Below the pieces are notes generated by a model. That model did no database searches, was not told the origin of the DNA, and saw nothing but the letters and a program-made list of their open reading frames with translations. From Deltaproteobacteria bacterium (GTDB lineage Bacteria; Lernaellota; Lernaellaia; JACKCT01), in contig JACKCT010000002.1 in assembly GCA_020633895.1 (NCBI GenBank), forward strand, positions 124,001 through 188,000: a DNA stretch of 64,000 nt, in the 5' to 3' direction. A program made the position numbers and the translations under genes. This document shows positions 29,025 to 38,310 of the stretch, piece after piece (within the stretch, counting starts at the first letter, position 1; the number at the start of each line of letters is the position of its first letter).

Positions 29025-29939
29025 CTAGGGGACCGTGATCCACCCCTCGCTGACCGTCACGGCCGAGCCGCCGACTCGCACCCGCGTGATCGCTCCGGCG
29101 GTCCATTCGGCGTCGACCGTCAGATCACTGGGGCGGCCCATTTCCACGCCCTGCCGAACGCGCCACGTTTTCATGCCGTCGGACGCAGGCTCGCGGGGGA
29201 CAAGATAGGCGGGCAGGGCCGCGGCGGCGGCGCCCGTGGCCGGATCTTCCTCAATGCCCATCGTCGGCGCGAACATACGCGAGCGGATGTCCACGTCCGA
29301 ATCTACCGTTGCCGTGGTGAAAACATAGATATGCGGCGAAGGCAACTTGTCGCGCATCCGGTGGAGCGCCGCCGAGTCGACGCGCGCCCGCGCCAACGCA
29401 TCAAGCGAACGCACCGGCACATACAAAAACGGCACCCCCGCCGTCGCCCCGGCCGGGCGCCAATCCACGTCACCCAGGTCGTCCGGCGAAAGCGACAGCA
29501 ATTCCGCCGCCTGCTCGACCGACAGTTCACCCTCCACCAAGCGCGGCGGAATCGCGACGGTCAGCGTGGCAAACGACGCGCGGCCGTTCTCGACGCCGAT
29601 TTCGACCGGCACCGGCCCGACGCCCTCCTCGAAGACAATCGTCGTCACCGGTCCGTGCGTCGCGACACGGTCGATGAACGCCAGGCACATCGCCGTGCCG
29701 ATTGTCGGGTGCCCGGCGAATGGCATTTCGGCTCGCGGCGTGAAAATGCGCACCCGTGCGGTGCAAGAGGGATCCTCGGGAGGCAGAACGAACGTCGTTT
29801 CCGACAGGTTGAACTCCGCGGCGATGGCTTGCATCTGCTCGGCGGTCAAGCCATGGGCGTCGGGAAAGACGGCGAGGGGATTGCCCGCGAAAACGCAATC
29901 CGTAAACACATCGAGCGTGAAGAATTGATAGCGAGGCAC
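29025..29939 (-). CDS. PhzF family isomerase/epimerase-like protein
   Basis: A 304-residue member of the PhzF (diaminopimelate-epimerase-fold) family. It opens with YQFFTLDVFTDCVFAGNPLAVF, has the catalytic Glu in FNLSETTFVL, the half-site MPFAGHPTIGTA, and the second half-site DPATGAAAAAL. Full length for the family. Only the fold and general acid/base isomerase chemistry are predictable; there are no phenazine genes nearby, so a role in phenazine synthesis is not implied. Divergent from the first YHYH lipoprotein. Confidence 0.9.
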   Translation of the reverse strand: MPRYQFFTLDVFTDCVFAGNPLAVFPDAHGLTAEQMQAIAAEFNLSETTFVLPPEDPSCTARVRIFTPRAEMPFAGHPTIGTAMCLAFIDRVATHGPVTTIVFEEGVGPVPVEIGVENGRASFATLTVAIPPRLVEGELSVEQAAELLSLSPDDLGDVDWRPAGATAGVPFLYVPVRSLDALARARVDSAALHRMRDKLPSPHIYVFTTATVDSDVDIRSRMFAPTMGIEEDPATGAAAAALPAYLVPREPASDGMKTWRVRQGVEMGRPSDLTVDAEWTAGAITRVRVGGSAVTVSEGWITVP

Positions 29940-30113
29940 AGGCGGTGCTCCAACTTTATTGACCGATTTTCGGCGTTCATCATTCGAGGATTTGCGGTAT
30001 CTTTACAAGATCTTGACATGGCCATCGTAAATTCGGGCAGTGCCGAGCCTAGCATGTGCCGCACAATTCCATGGCGGATCGGCGCAAAGCCGGTCCGCGA
30101 TAAGGAGACACCT

Positions 30114-31139
30114 ATGATGCAAAAACTTCTCTCCCTTTGGTCGGCAGCGGTCATTGTCGCGGTGTTGATGATGATGGTGTCGATGAGCACAGCCTGCGGG
30201 TGCGGCGACGACGATGACGACGACGATTCGTCCGCCGGCGGCGACGACGATGACGACGACATTTCCTCGAGCGGCGATTGCGATGTGGAGCCGATCTGCT
30301 CGGCGTTTTTCAACGACGGCGGTGAAGGCGGCGAGCTGAACGTGGCCATAGATTCGGAAGGCGAGTACGCCATCGTCGAAACCAACAGTTTGGCCGAACA
30401 CCCGATGGGTCCCTTCGCCGGGGGGCTGGAGTACTCGGCGCAGGATCTGACCTTTTACATCCCGCTGGAGCCGGCCGGCGACCCGGGAACGGAGACTCCG
30501 TTGGGTCCGATGGCCGTGGCCTACAACGGCGTGGCGCTCTACAACCCCTGGGACGCGACCGAGGTGGACGGATGCAGCGCCAACGCCTTCTATTTTCGCG
30601 CCGTGTCCTTTGACGACTACGGCGGCCACCCGCAGGACAGCGGGCAATATCACTACCACGTGGGCGCGTTTCTCAACCACGCCGACGACCTGGGGCTCGA
30701 AAACAGCTTGAGCGGACACTCGCCGATCCTGGGCTACTCGTTCGACGGCTATCCGATCTACGGCCCCTACGGCTATTCGGATCCGGAGAATGCCGACAGC
30801 CCCATCCAGTTGTTGGAGTCGTGCTACGCGATCGTCGACGAACGCACCTGCTGCACGAACGATTCGACCTGCGGAACCGACGCCGAATACCTGGGATTGG
30901 AGGCGGTGCTGGGCGCGTGGATCGAGGACTACGAGTTCGACGCGGGAGCGTTGGAGGACGGCGACTGCGATCTCAACGAGTACAATATGCGTTTCCAGGT
31001 TACGCCTGAGTACCCCGAAGGCACCTGGGCCTACATCATGACGATCAAGGACGGCACGCCGGTCTATCCCTATATCATCGGCATGACGTACTACGGGGAG
31101 CCCTCCGAATCCGGCGAAGGGGGACCGCCGGCCCGATAA
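30114..31139 (+). CDS. Asp-linker YHYH-domain lipoprotein, copy 1
   Basis: A 341-residue predicted lipoprotein: lipobox STAC (Cys28), CGCGDDDDDDD and a further DDDDD tract. The YHYH domain carries its name-giving motif in GQYHYHVGAFLNHA, with GPMAVAYNGVALYNPWD before it and GYSFDGYPIYGPYGY after it, then a Cys cluster ERTCCTNDSTC and DGTPVYPYIIGM-type ending. The family occurs in secreted proteins; its biochemical role is not established, though the His/Tyr cluster suggests metal binding. ATG 30114 has AGGAG six bases upstream. Followed by a terminator and then a close paralogue. Confidence 0.87.
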   Translation: MMQKLLSLWSAAVIVAVLMMMVSMSTACGCGDDDDDDDSSAGGDDDDDDISSSGDCDVEPICSAFFNDGGEGGELNVAIDSEGEYAIVETNSLAEHPMGPFAGGLEYSAQDLTFYIPLEPAGDPGTETPLGPMAVAYNGVALYNPWDATEVDGCSANAFYFRAVSFDDYGGHPQDSGQYHYHVGAFLNHADDLGLENSLSGHSPILGYSFDGYPIYGPYGYSDPENADSPIQLLESCYAIVDERTCCTNDSTCGTDAEYLGLEAVLGAWIEDYEFDAGALEDGDCDLNEYNMRFQVTPEYPEGTWAYIMTIKDGTPVYPYIIGMTYYGEPSESGEGGPPAR

Positions 31140-31160
31140 ACCTCCGAGCACGAACCATGG

Positions 31161-31188
31161 AAAGGCCGGGGTCGCTCCCGGCCTTTTT
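31161..31188 (+). terminator. Rho-independent terminator between YHYH copies
   Basis: AAAGGCCGGG (31161-31170) pairs perfectly with CCCGGCCTTT (31177-31186), followed by TT. Another inverted repeat TCCCGAG-N6-CTCGGGA followed by CTTTT lies at 31204-31228 and may act as a back-up. Confidence 0.85.
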
Positions 31189-31334
31189 CGTTTTCGCGCG
31201 CCATCCCGAGCGGTCCCTCGGGACTTTTACAAACTCTTTACGTCGTCCACGTCATCTCCTGACAAACGTCCCCTACTGTGCGGCCATCACGAAGGCACGA
31301 GGCGCCCGGCGCCGCACATTCGACGGAGGAGACA

Positions 31335-32348
31335 ATGAGACACTTGCCCAAAAGCCTTTTCCTGATGCTCATGATCTTCGCGGTGGTCGCGATGTGCGGA
31401 TGGACCACCGCCGCATGCGAGATCGGCGGGGACGACGATGACGACAACGTCGGCGACGATGACGACGATGCGACCAATCCGAACTGCGATGTCGATCCGA
31501 TTTGCGATGCCTTTTACAACGACGGCAGCCAGGGCGGCGAACTGGAGGTCGTCATCGACGATACCGAAGAATACGCGATCGTCTCGACCAACAGTCTGGC
31601 CGAGCACGAGATGGGACCCTTCGACATCGGTCCCGGCGAGGTGGTGGCCCAGGATCTGACTTTCTACATTCCGCTGGAGCCCACCTCGAATCCCGGCTCG
31701 GTGACGCCGCTGGGGCCGATGGCCGTGGCCTATAACGGCGTGGCCCTCTTCAATCCCTGGGACGCGGTCGAAAACAACGGCTGCAACAACAATGCCTATT
31801 ATATTCGCGCGCGCAGCTTCGATCGCTTCGGCGGCCATCCCCAGCAGACAGGCATGTACCACTACCACGTGGGAACCTTCCTGAACTACGCCGACGAACT
31901 GGGTATCCACAACAGCACGGATTGGCACTCGCCGATCCTGGGTTATTCCTTCGACGGCTATCCGATTTACGGCCCCTACGGCTACTCCGACCCGGAGGAT
32001 TCGTCGAGCCCGATCGTTTTGTTGGAATCGTGCTACGAGCTGCAAAGTGAGCGCACCTGCTGCACGGATAACTCGAGCTGCGGAACGAACGCCTACTTCG
32101 AAGGCACACGGTTGGTGATGGGCGCATTCGTCGAAGACTATGCCTATGAGCAGGACGCCTACGACGCCGGCGCCTGCGACCTGAACGCCTACAACATGCG
32201 CTGGCAGGTCACGCCCGAATATCCCGACGGCACCTGGGCGTACATCATGACCATGAAGGACGAAACGCCGGTCTACCCCTACATCATCGGCATGAATTAC
32301 TACGGCAACCCGTCCGAGTCGGGCATCAACAACGGCCCGCCCGCGTAA
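31335..32348 (+). CDS. Asp-linker YHYH-domain lipoprotein, copy 2
   Basis: A 337-residue paralogue of the gene at 30114, colinear along its whole length: lipobox TAAC (Cys28), shorter Asp tract (GGDDDDDNVGDDDDD), GPMAVAYNGVALFNPWD, GMYHYHVGTFLNYA, GYSFDGYPIYGPYGY, ERTCCTDNSSCG, TPVYPYIIGMNYYG. The mature domains are far more alike than the signal peptides, so it is a tandem duplication with conserved function. Its own ribosome site GGAGGAGACA, and the terminator between the copies, indicate separate transcription. Confidence 0.87.
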   Translation: MRHLPKSLFLMLMIFAVVAMCGWTTAACEIGGDDDDDNVGDDDDDATNPNCDVDPICDAFYNDGSQGGELEVVIDDTEEYAIVSTNSLAEHEMGPFDIGPGEVVAQDLTFYIPLEPTSNPGSVTPLGPMAVAYNGVALFNPWDAVENNGCNNNAYYIRARSFDRFGGHPQQTGMYHYHVGTFLNYADELGIHNSTDWHSPILGYSFDGYPIYGPYGYSDPEDSSSPIVLLESCYELQSERTCCTDNSSCGTNAYFEGTRLVMGAFVEDYAYEQDAYDAGACDLNAYNMRWQVTPEYPDGTWAYIMTMKDETPVYPYIIGMNYYGNPSESGINNGPPA

Positions 32349-32409
32349 CACCGGCCCTACGGCGCCCGCGTCCAACGGGCGTTGTCCCTCCCTTGTAATT
32401 GGCATTTAT

Positions 32410-32438
32410 CGGCGGCATTTTTGTCGCCGACTTTTTTT
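32410..32438 (+). terminator. Rho-independent terminator
   Basis: CGGCGGCA / TGTCGCCG stem (one mismatch) with a TTTT loop at 32410-32429, followed by AC and seven T. Another short stem without T-run lies at 32363-32381. It ends the second YHYH gene. Confidence 0.8.
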
Positions 32439-32480
32439 GTCGTTGGGCCGCCTCGGACAAAATGCGGCAAGGAGCCTCAT

Positions 32481-32936
32481 GTGACGACGATCTACATCGA
32501 CGCCGACGGATGCCCGGTCAAGGACGAGATTTACAAGGCGGCGGCGAAGTACCAACTGCCCGTGCGCGTCGTCGCCAATCAATACATGAGCGTGCCCATG
32601 AGCCCGCGCATCGAGATGATCGTGGTGGACGCGGGGCCGGACGTGGCCGACGACTGGATCGCCGAGCGGGCGGGGGAAAGCGACATCGTCGTCACGGCGG
32701 ACGTGCCGTTGGCCTCGCGGTGCATCGAGAGGGGAGCGCGGGTGTTGGATGTGCGGGGCGGGGAGTGGACGCCGGACTCCATCGGCTCGGCGCTGGCCTC
32801 CCGCGAACTCATGGACAACCTGCGGATGATGGGCGTCGTTTCCGGCGGACCGGCGCCGATGGGCGGCAAAACGCGCTCCCAATTTACGAGCAAATTGCAT
32901 CAGACGATTCAGGACATCCTGCGGCCGTCGGGATGA
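32481..32936 (+). CDS. UPF0178/DUF188 family protein (YaiI/YqxD)
   Basis: A 151-residue protein of the DUF188 family, recognised from the start [18 protein letters not shown], the middle [17 protein letters not shown] and the end [14 protein letters not shown]. The fold is PIN-like with conserved Asp residues; biochemical role is not established. Full length for the family. The start is GTG 32481, with AAGGAG six bases upstream, which also leaves the preceding terminator outside the gene. Confidence 0.92.
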   Translation: MTTIYIDADGCPVKDEIYKAAAKYQLPVRVVANQYMSVPMSPRIEMIVVDAGPDVADDWIAERAGESDIVVTADVPLASRCIERGARVLDVRGGEWTPDSIGSALASRELMDNLRMMGVVSGGPAPMGGKTRSQFTSKLHQTIQDILRPSG

Positions 32937-32969
32937 TCCACGCCCCCAACGGCCGAGCGCGCGTAAGCG

Positions 32970-33953
32970 TCAGTCCTTCTCTTCGATCACCATGGCGATG
33001 GGAAAGTGATCGGAAAATCCGGTCTCGTCGAACGTGCTGGCGCTGCTGGGACGGCCGAAGCGCTTGGGCTGCTTGTATCGGCCTTTGAGCATTTCGGGAA
33101 AGTTGAGGACTTCCACCGATTTGTCCTTGACCGAAAACGGCAAGCCGCTTTTTACCACACCCTCGGAGACCAGAAACTGGTCGAGCATGCCGAAACCGTC
33201 GAAGTAATGGGAGCCGCGCCCGTCGCCCATCAGCGGCCACATCAGGTTCAAAAACGTCGGATTGGTCGCCCGGGTCGCGCGTTCCTTGTGGCGGTAGCTT
33301 AAGGCGTAGTGCATCAGCGACCGGTCGAAAGGCTCGTCGTTAAAGTCGCCCATCGCGACGACCGCGACATCGTCCCCGTGGATCTCCCGGATGCGTTCGT
33401 GGAAATAGGCCAGGGTTTCCCCGGCGATGATGCGATAGGGCTCGCTTTCGAATTGTCCGCCGCTCCTGGACGGCCAGTGGTTGGCGATCGCCACCAGGCG
33501 GCGCTTGTGACGGGTCATGAAGTTGACCTGGAGGATGTCGCGGGTGGCGTTTCGCTTGACGATCCAATGGTCGAAGATCTTGTCCCCGTCGGCGTCCGAT
33601 TCGACGGTAAAGGCCGTGGTGTCGTAGATGAAGGCCACGTCAATGCCGCGGTTGTCCTTCGACTCCGTATGGACGATGTCGTAGGGCCGGCCCAGGATCG
33701 AAAGGCGGTCGACGAGCATCGTTATGATCTCCCGGTTTTCCACCTCGCACACGCCCAGCAGATCCGGGCCCTGCCCGCCGTTCATCCGGACGATGATCGA
33801 CGCGAGCTGTTTGAGCTTTTTGTCGCGAATCGCCGCCGTCCAGCCCTTGAGTTCGTTTTCCAACGTACGTTCGAGCTTGTCGGTTCGATGTCCCGAGTTC
33901 TTTTTGTCGAAGAGGTTTTCGACGTTCCACCACGCCACGTAGTAACTTGTCAT
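32970..33953 (-). CDS. Endonuclease/exonuclease/phosphatase family protein
   Basis: A 327-residue EEP-superfamily enzyme. Blocks in order: YYVAWWNVENLFD, LLGVCEVENREI with the metal-binding Glu, VAIANHWPSR, VVAMGDFNDEPFD and the final GFSDHFPIAMVI with the catalytic His. No signal peptide, so likely cytoplasmic, unlike the lipoprotein EEP protein at 27762. Similar proteins are annotated as nucleases; substrate unproven. ATG 33953 lies eight bases after AGGA and is preferred to ATG 33959. Confidence 0.87.
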   Translation of the reverse strand: MTSYYVAWWNVENLFDKKNSGHRTDKLERTLENELKGWTAAIRDKKLKQLASIIVRMNGGQGPDLLGVCEVENREIITMLVDRLSILGRPYDIVHTESKDNRGIDVAFIYDTTAFTVESDADGDKIFDHWIVKRNATRDILQVNFMTRHKRRLVAIANHWPSRSGGQFESEPYRIIAGETLAYFHERIREIHGDDVAVVAMGDFNDEPFDRSLMHYALSYRHKERATRATNPTFLNLMWPLMGDGRGSHYFDGFGMLDQFLVSEGVVKSGLPFSVKDKSVEVLNFPEMLKGRYKQPKRFGRPSSASTFDETGFSDHFPIAMVIEEKD

Positions 33954-34175
33954 GGCCATGATCCTTTCGCGTTTCGAAATAAATGTTGTTTCGCGCCGGG
34001 GGGGAATAGAGGTCCCGGCCGATACGGATGAAAACTTAATGAATGCGGCCACACTACGTGGAGCCACACTCCCAAGGCAATGAAAAAACCGTCTGCCATC
34101 AACTTGTTACATCCCGCCCGGGGCCTCGACAGGTCGGCCGCCCGCGTGCTAGGCCAAGGGGCTTGGAGGAAAAAG

Positions 34176-34733
34176 ATGTCCGAACGATCCACGGAAAAAC
34201 GACTGGAAAACGCCAAGCGTCGCGGCCTTCTGGTCGTCTACACCGGCGAAGGCAAGGGCAAGACGACGGCGGCGCTCGGCGCTGTTTTTCGCGCGCTGGG
34301 GCGAGGGTATAAGGTCGGCGTCGTGCAGTTCATCAAAGGCAAATGGAAGACCGGCGAGGCGAAGTTCGCCGAGAAGCAGGAGAATCTGGATTTTGCCGCG
34401 ATGGGCGAGGGTTTCACCTGGGAGTCGGACAATCTGGAAGTCGATAAAGCCGCCGCGCGCAAGGCGTGGGACAAGGTCGACGAGATGGTGCGTTCGGATC
34501 GTTATGAACTGATCGTTCTCGACGAACTGACCTACTGCGTGCACTACAACTTTTTGGATATCGACACGATCCTCGGCACCCTCACGCACCGCCCCGAGCG
34601 CCTGCATGTCATCGTCACCGGCCGCGACGCCGATCCCAAGCTCATCGACGCCGCGGACATCGTCACCGAGATGCGCAAGGTCAAGCACTCCTTCGACCAG
34701 GGCGTGCCTGCGCAGTTGGGGCTGGACTATTGA
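34176..34733 (+). CDS. cobO: Cob(I)alamin adenosyltransferase, CobA/CobO/BtuR type
   Basis: A 185-residue enzyme transferring the adenosyl group of ATP to cob(I)alamin. P-loop GEGKGKTTAALG starts at residue 24, followed by VVQFIKGKWKTGE, LIVLDELTYCVHYNFLD and VIVTGRDADPKLIDAAD, all diagnostic of the CobA/BtuR type. Length is usual. ATG 34176 follows TTGGAGGAAAAAG. No other cobalamin genes or B12-riboswitch box are visible nearby, so it may serve salvage. Its 3' end overlaps the convergent membrane-protein gene by 7 bp. Confidence 0.95.
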   Translation: MSERSTEKRLENAKRRGLLVVYTGEGKGKTTAALGAVFRALGRGYKVGVVQFIKGKWKTGEAKFAEKQENLDFAAMGEGFTWESDNLEVDKAAARKAWDKVDEMVRSDRYELIVLDELTYCVHYNFLDIDTILGTLTHRPERLHVIVTGRDADPKLIDAADIVTEMRKVKHSFDQGVPAQLGLDY

Positions 34734-35551
34734 GTATGTCGAATCCAGAGCAGAGACTTTGTGTGTTCAAGGTATTCCGCGCAGCGTGGTGCTTGATGGC
34801 AATTTGCGACGAAACGGTATGAGTACGAGTGACTAAAGAGCTCCAGGCTATTGCCGACTAAATGGTCGACACCCGCCGGCCATAGGGAAGCCCAATAGAC
34901 AATCGGCTGACAACCCGACGTTCCCGCAATCAGAGGCGTACCGTTGACTTTCGGATAGTATAACAGTGAAGTTACAAGGAAATGGAACCCTAGTATGGAT
35001 GCAAGGAGAACTCGACCGACAACGATTCCTTTGAGACTCTGGGATCTCATGTAGCTCAGCAACACAATCAGGAAAATTATTGTTGATATTTTCGCGAAGA
35101 GGTTGTTGATCACACTTGGCAAGTAAACTTCAGCGGTGAGGATAGTGCACGCGTAGTAAAATGGTGATCTATATGCGAACAATACGTAGGCGAATAACAA
35201 CGACAAGGCGATAGCTACGACAAACAGGGATATGATTCTCGACGAATCCTTTCGCTTTTCATGAAGATATCGAAATGAGGGCCGAAGCAAGAGGTAGGCC
35301 CATGCCATCCATCCGATGGGAATGTGAAATACTGTGAAAAAGTTATTAAATTTCCATATTGACAGATCGCTCTCAAGGAGATCCGGCAGCACGCCGCCCA
35401 TATCATCAAAGGTTGGAATAAGGCCGGGAACGACCCGAATATTGAAGAAAAAGAAAAGCCCTAGTTGAAGGCTTACCAGCACGCCTAGGCCCATCGAATC
35501 CCGACTCCAGGGCTCGCGCTCGTTTTCCGACGCGGGGGATGATTGCGTCAT
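34727..35551 (-). CDS. Unrecognised multi-pass membrane protein, AT-richer than neighbours
   Basis: A 274-residue protein with about five membrane segments (starting near LGVLVSLQLGLFFFF, NNFFTVFHIPIGW, IISLFVVAIALSLLFAY, IIFLIVLLSYM and VLLASILGFHFLVTSLLYY). I do not recognise a family. Codon use is visibly less GC-biased than in the flanking genes, which suggests recent acquisition. ATG 35551 has AAGGA seven bases upstream; ATG 35566 is the alternative. It overlaps the cobO-like gene tail-to-tail by 7 bp and is otherwise alone. Confidence 0.65.
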   Translation of the reverse strand: MTQSSPASENEREPWSRDSMGLGVLVSLQLGLFFFFNIRVVPGLIPTFDDMGGVLPDLLESDLSIWKFNNFFTVFHIPIGWMAWAYLLLRPSFRYLHEKRKDSSRIISLFVVAIALSLLFAYVLFAYRSPFYYACTILTAEVYLPSVINNLFAKISTIIFLIVLLSYMRSQSLKGIVVGRVLLASILGFHFLVTSLLYYPKVNGTPLIAGTSGCQPIVYWASLWPAGVDHLVGNSLELFSHSYSYRFVANCHQAPRCAEYLEHTKSLLWIRHTQ

Positions 35552-35748
35552 GACGGAATCCTTCATTTGTTTGCAAGGTAAAACGTAGCACGTTGCGTCG
35601 AGGAGGGGTTAGGGAAAAACTGACTGGGGCGCCAGTGGCGCGAAAATCCAAGCGCATTGTCACATTGATGCAATATTTTCATGCGAGAATCGGCGAAACA
35701 AAGAAGGTCACGATTCGAAACCCGAAGACATCGAGAGGAGAGCGAGCG

Positions 35749-36735
35749 ATGCAGATGCGAAAACTGGGAAAAGACGGGCCGGCGATTTCGGCGGTCGGCT
35801 TGGGATGCATGGGAATGTCGGAGTTCTACGGCGCGACCGACGAGGCGGCGAACATCGACCTGATCCACAAGGCGCTCGATCGGGGCGTGAACTTCTTCGA
35901 CACGGCGGATATGTACGGCAGCGGCCACAACGAGACGCTCGTCGGCAAGGCGCTGGCCGGTAAGCGCGACCAGGCCGTCCTCGCCACGAAGTTCGCCATC
36001 CAGCGCGGCGAGGGCGGGTCGTTCGTCGGTCTTTCGGGCAAGCCGGAGTACGTCAAGCAGGCCTGCGACGCGAGCCTGAAACGCCTGGGCGTCGACCACA
36101 TCGATCTGTATTACCAGCATCGCGTCGACCCGACGGTGCCGATCGAGGATACGGTGGGCGCCATGGCCGAGCTGGTGCAGGCGGGCAAGGTGAAATATCT
36201 GGGCTTGAGCGAGGCGGCCTCGGCGACGATCCGTCGCGCGTGCGCGGTGCATCCCATCTCGGCGTTGCAGACCGAGTTCAGCCTGTGGTCTCGCGAGCCG
36301 GAGGACGAACTGCTGGCCACCTGCGCGGAACTGGGCGTCACGTTCGTGGCGTACAGCCCGCTTGGACGCGGCTTCCTGACCGGCGCGATTCGCTCGGTCG
36401 ATGATCTGGACGAGAACGACTATCGCCGTAGCGCGCCCCGATTCGCCGGGGAGAACTTCGCGAAGAATCTGGCTGTCGTCGACAAGGTCCACGCGTTGGC
36501 CGAAGAAAAGGGATGCACCCCCGCTCAACTGGCGCTGGCATGGGTGTTGGCCCGGGGCGAGCACATTGTGCCGATTCCGGGCACGCGCAAGCTCTCGCGT
36601 CTGGAGGAGAACATCGGGGCGACCGAGGTCTCCCTGACGGACGCGGATCTGGCGGCGATCGACGAGATTGCGCCCAAGGGATTCGCGGCGGGGACGCGCT
36701 ACCCCGAGCAGGGAATGGCGCTGGTCAACGGCTAG
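35749..36735 (+). CDS. Aldo/keto reductase
   Basis: A 328-residue NADPH-dependent oxidoreductase of the AKR superfamily. The catalytic tetrad is visible: Asp51 and Tyr56 in [14 protein letters not shown], Lys81 in VLATKFAI, His124 in [14 protein letters not shown]. The cofactor-binding C-terminal part has [15 protein letters not shown]-type residues (VPIPGTRK). Close to the YajO/AKR13-like group reducing aldehydes and ketones. ATG 35749 has GAGGAG eight bases upstream. Followed by a strong UUCG-loop terminator. Confidence 0.93.
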   Translation: MQMRKLGKDGPAISAVGLGCMGMSEFYGATDEAANIDLIHKALDRGVNFFDTADMYGSGHNETLVGKALAGKRDQAVLATKFAIQRGEGGSFVGLSGKPEYVKQACDASLKRLGVDHIDLYYQHRVDPTVPIEDTVGAMAELVQAGKVKYLGLSEAASATIRRACAVHPISALQTEFSLWSREPEDELLATCAELGVTFVAYSPLGRGFLTGAIRSVDDLDENDYRRSAPRFAGENFAKNLAVVDKVHALAEEKGCTPAQLALAWVLARGEHIVPIPGTRKLSRLEENIGATEVSLTDADLAAIDEIAPKGFAAGTRYPEQGMALVNG

Positions 36736-36776
36736 CGAAGCGATCGCGGCGAATCACGTCGTGGAATGAAAGCAAG

Positions 36777-36803
36777 ACGCGGAGCTTCGGCTCCGCGTTT
36801 TTT
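36777..36803 (+). terminator. Rho-independent terminator with TTCG tetraloop
   Basis: ACGCGGAGC (36777-36785), loop TTCG, GCTCCGCGT (36790-36798), followed by five further T. It ends the aldo/keto reductase gene. Confidence 0.93.
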
Positions 36804-36836
36804 CTCGGCGGTAAAATCGAAGAAGGGAAAAGGGTC

Positions 36837-37433
36837 CTATTGGCCGCTATCGGCCGGAGCCGCGTCGTCCGCGGGAGCGAAATCGAAGCTCCAGGTGTGG
36901 CCTTCCACGGCGTCGGGATTCACGTCCTGCGCTTCGCCGGTGAAGTTGCTGAGCACCTGAAATTGAATCTCGAAGTTATAGACACCGGGGCTCTCGGCAA
37001 AACTCGTGTCCGGGACGTAGAGCTTGACCGTGCCGACAGCGCCGCGATGCGTTTCCAGGGTGCCGGGCCGCGTCGAGGCGACTTTTTGTCCCTCGGTGTT
37101 CACCCAACGACCGGTGAGTTGATAGGTGGTGAAGGGATTGGGCGTGTCCATGCCCTGGATCTTCACGTGGACCAGGTTGTTCTCCAGATCGAGCAGAACG
37201 TCGCGAACCTTGACCTGCGTCGCGACGGCGGGGGGAGCTTCGGGGGTCGCGGCGGGCGCGTCATCGGACGTCGTCGCGGTATCGCCGGGCGCGGGTGCGG
37301 GTTCCTCGGCTGCGGCGGGAGCGATCAGTAACGCACTGGCGACCAGGATCGCCGCGAGCACGACGGCGATTCGAGCATGGACGGCAAAGCGCGCGGTGCG
37401 GCGCGACTCGACAATATTGCGACGCAATTTCAT
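36837..37433 (-). CDS. Unrecognised exported protein with Ala/Pro-rich linker
   Basis: A 198-residue protein. The basic N-terminus (MKLRRN... RFAVHAR) leads into a hydrophobic stretch ending APAAAEEPAPAP, a probable signal peptidase I site. Residues about 40-75 are Ala/Pro/Asp/Thr-rich and likely an unstructured spacer. The remaining ~120 residues are beta-rich (VKVRDVLLDLENNLVHVKI, FTTYQLTGRWVN, GVYNFEIQFQVL) and look like one immunoglobulin-type sandwich. No family recognised. Likely periplasmic or cell-surface. ATG 37433 sits after GGGGGA; two in-frame ATGs lie up to 21 bases upstream. Confidence 0.65.
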   Translation of the reverse strand: MKLRRNIVESRRTARFAVHARIAVVLAAILVASALLIAPAAAEEPAPAPGDTATTSDDAPAATPEAPPAVATQVKVRDVLLDLENNLVHVKIQGMDTPNPFTTYQLTGRWVNTEGQKVASTRPGTLETHRGAVGTVKLYVPDTSFAESPGVYNFEIQFQVLSNFTGEAQDVNPDAVEGHTWSFDFAPADDAAPADSGQ

Positions 37434-37488
37434 GGCATCCCCCGACATGTTCATGGGAAAAAACAGTGCGTCCGCCGCCGGGGCGTTG

Positions 37489-38094
37489 TCAAGTCGCGTC
37501 GGCGTAGGAAACCAGCTTTCGCCATTCGTCGCGGGTCAGGCGGTAGAGAACGTGGCGCTTGATCGGATGGCCGTCGGGAACCTTGGGATGATCGAAATCG
37601 TCCGCCGGGTCGCGACGCATCCCGAGGCTTTCCATCAGGTGAACGGAGCGTTCGTTGGCCGGTGTCGTCATGGAGACGATTTCCGGCAAATGCAACTCGC
37701 CCAAGGCCAGGTCGCGCACCGCCGTCGCCGCCTCGCGGGCATAGCCTTGGCCCCAATAGTCCGCCGCCAATCGCCATCCGATTTCGACGCACGGTGTGAA
37801 GTGCGCCTTAAAATTCGGCTGCAGCAAGCCGACGCATCCGATGAACGGCGCCTCGCCCGGGATCTCCAAAACCCAGAGCCCATAACCGTGATCGGCAAAA
37901 TGGCGCCGCAGCCGCTCCAGGCTTTCCAGCGACTGCTCGCGCGTCAACGGCGCGACGAAATGGCGCATCACACGCTCGTCCGCGTTCATGGCCGCGAAGG
38001 CGTCCAGGTCTTCGGCCCGCCATTGACGAAGGAGCAGGCGGTCCGTGCGGATCGCGGCCAAAAGCGGCGCGGCTACGGTTTCGTTGTTTGTCAC
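37489..38094 (-). CDS. GNAT family N-acetyltransferase (RimJ/RimL-like)
   Basis: A 201-residue acetyltransferase of the Acetyltransf_3 type: begins IRTDRLLLRQWRAEDLDAF, then WVLEIPGEAPFIGCVGL, the EIGWRLAADYWGQGYAREAA acetyl-CoA binding segment, and SVHLMESLGMR. RimJ/RimL-like members acetylate protein N-termini or small amines; target unknown. The start is GTG 38094 with GGGGA five bases upstream. It lies 55 bp upstream of the exported-protein gene in the same direction. Confidence 0.88.
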   Translation of the reverse strand: MTNNETVAAPLLAAIRTDRLLLRQWRAEDLDAFAAMNADERVMRHFVAPLTREQSLESLERLRRHFADHGYGLWVLEIPGEAPFIGCVGLLQPNFKAHFTPCVEIGWRLAADYWGQGYAREAATAVRDLALGELHLPEIVSMTTPANERSVHLMESLGMRRDPADDFDHPKVPDGHPIKRHVLYRLTRDEWRKLVSYADAT

Positions 38095-38310
38095 CTAGAT
38101 CCCCGGCGGACGCGGATAATGCCCCGCGCATCGGAAGCAAAAAACAAATCGAAGCTGAGTTATTTGCACTAATCCGGCGGACGATCTACCCGTCCGTTCG
38201 TCCGTCATGAGCCAGGGCGCCCGAAATGACCCCGTAGGCCGCGTCCGCCATACCGGATAGAATGCGGACCCGTCCGATGTTCGGACGATAGATTTCGAAA
38301 GGCGGACGTC

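Noticed and set aside
29025-29939. Phenazine biosynthesis cluster
   Set aside because: Only a PhzF-fold protein is present; none of the other phz genes is nearby, and PhzF homologues are widespread outside phenazine producers.
28935-30113. Long N-terminal extension of the first YHYH gene
   Set aside because: The extension is antisense to phzF and Arg-rich; a ribosome site and a clean lipoprotein signal start at 30114.
34030-34175. Possible cobalamin riboswitch upstream of cobO
   Set aside because: The GCCACA sequences there are not followed by the B12-box context, and no conserved stem layout is visible.
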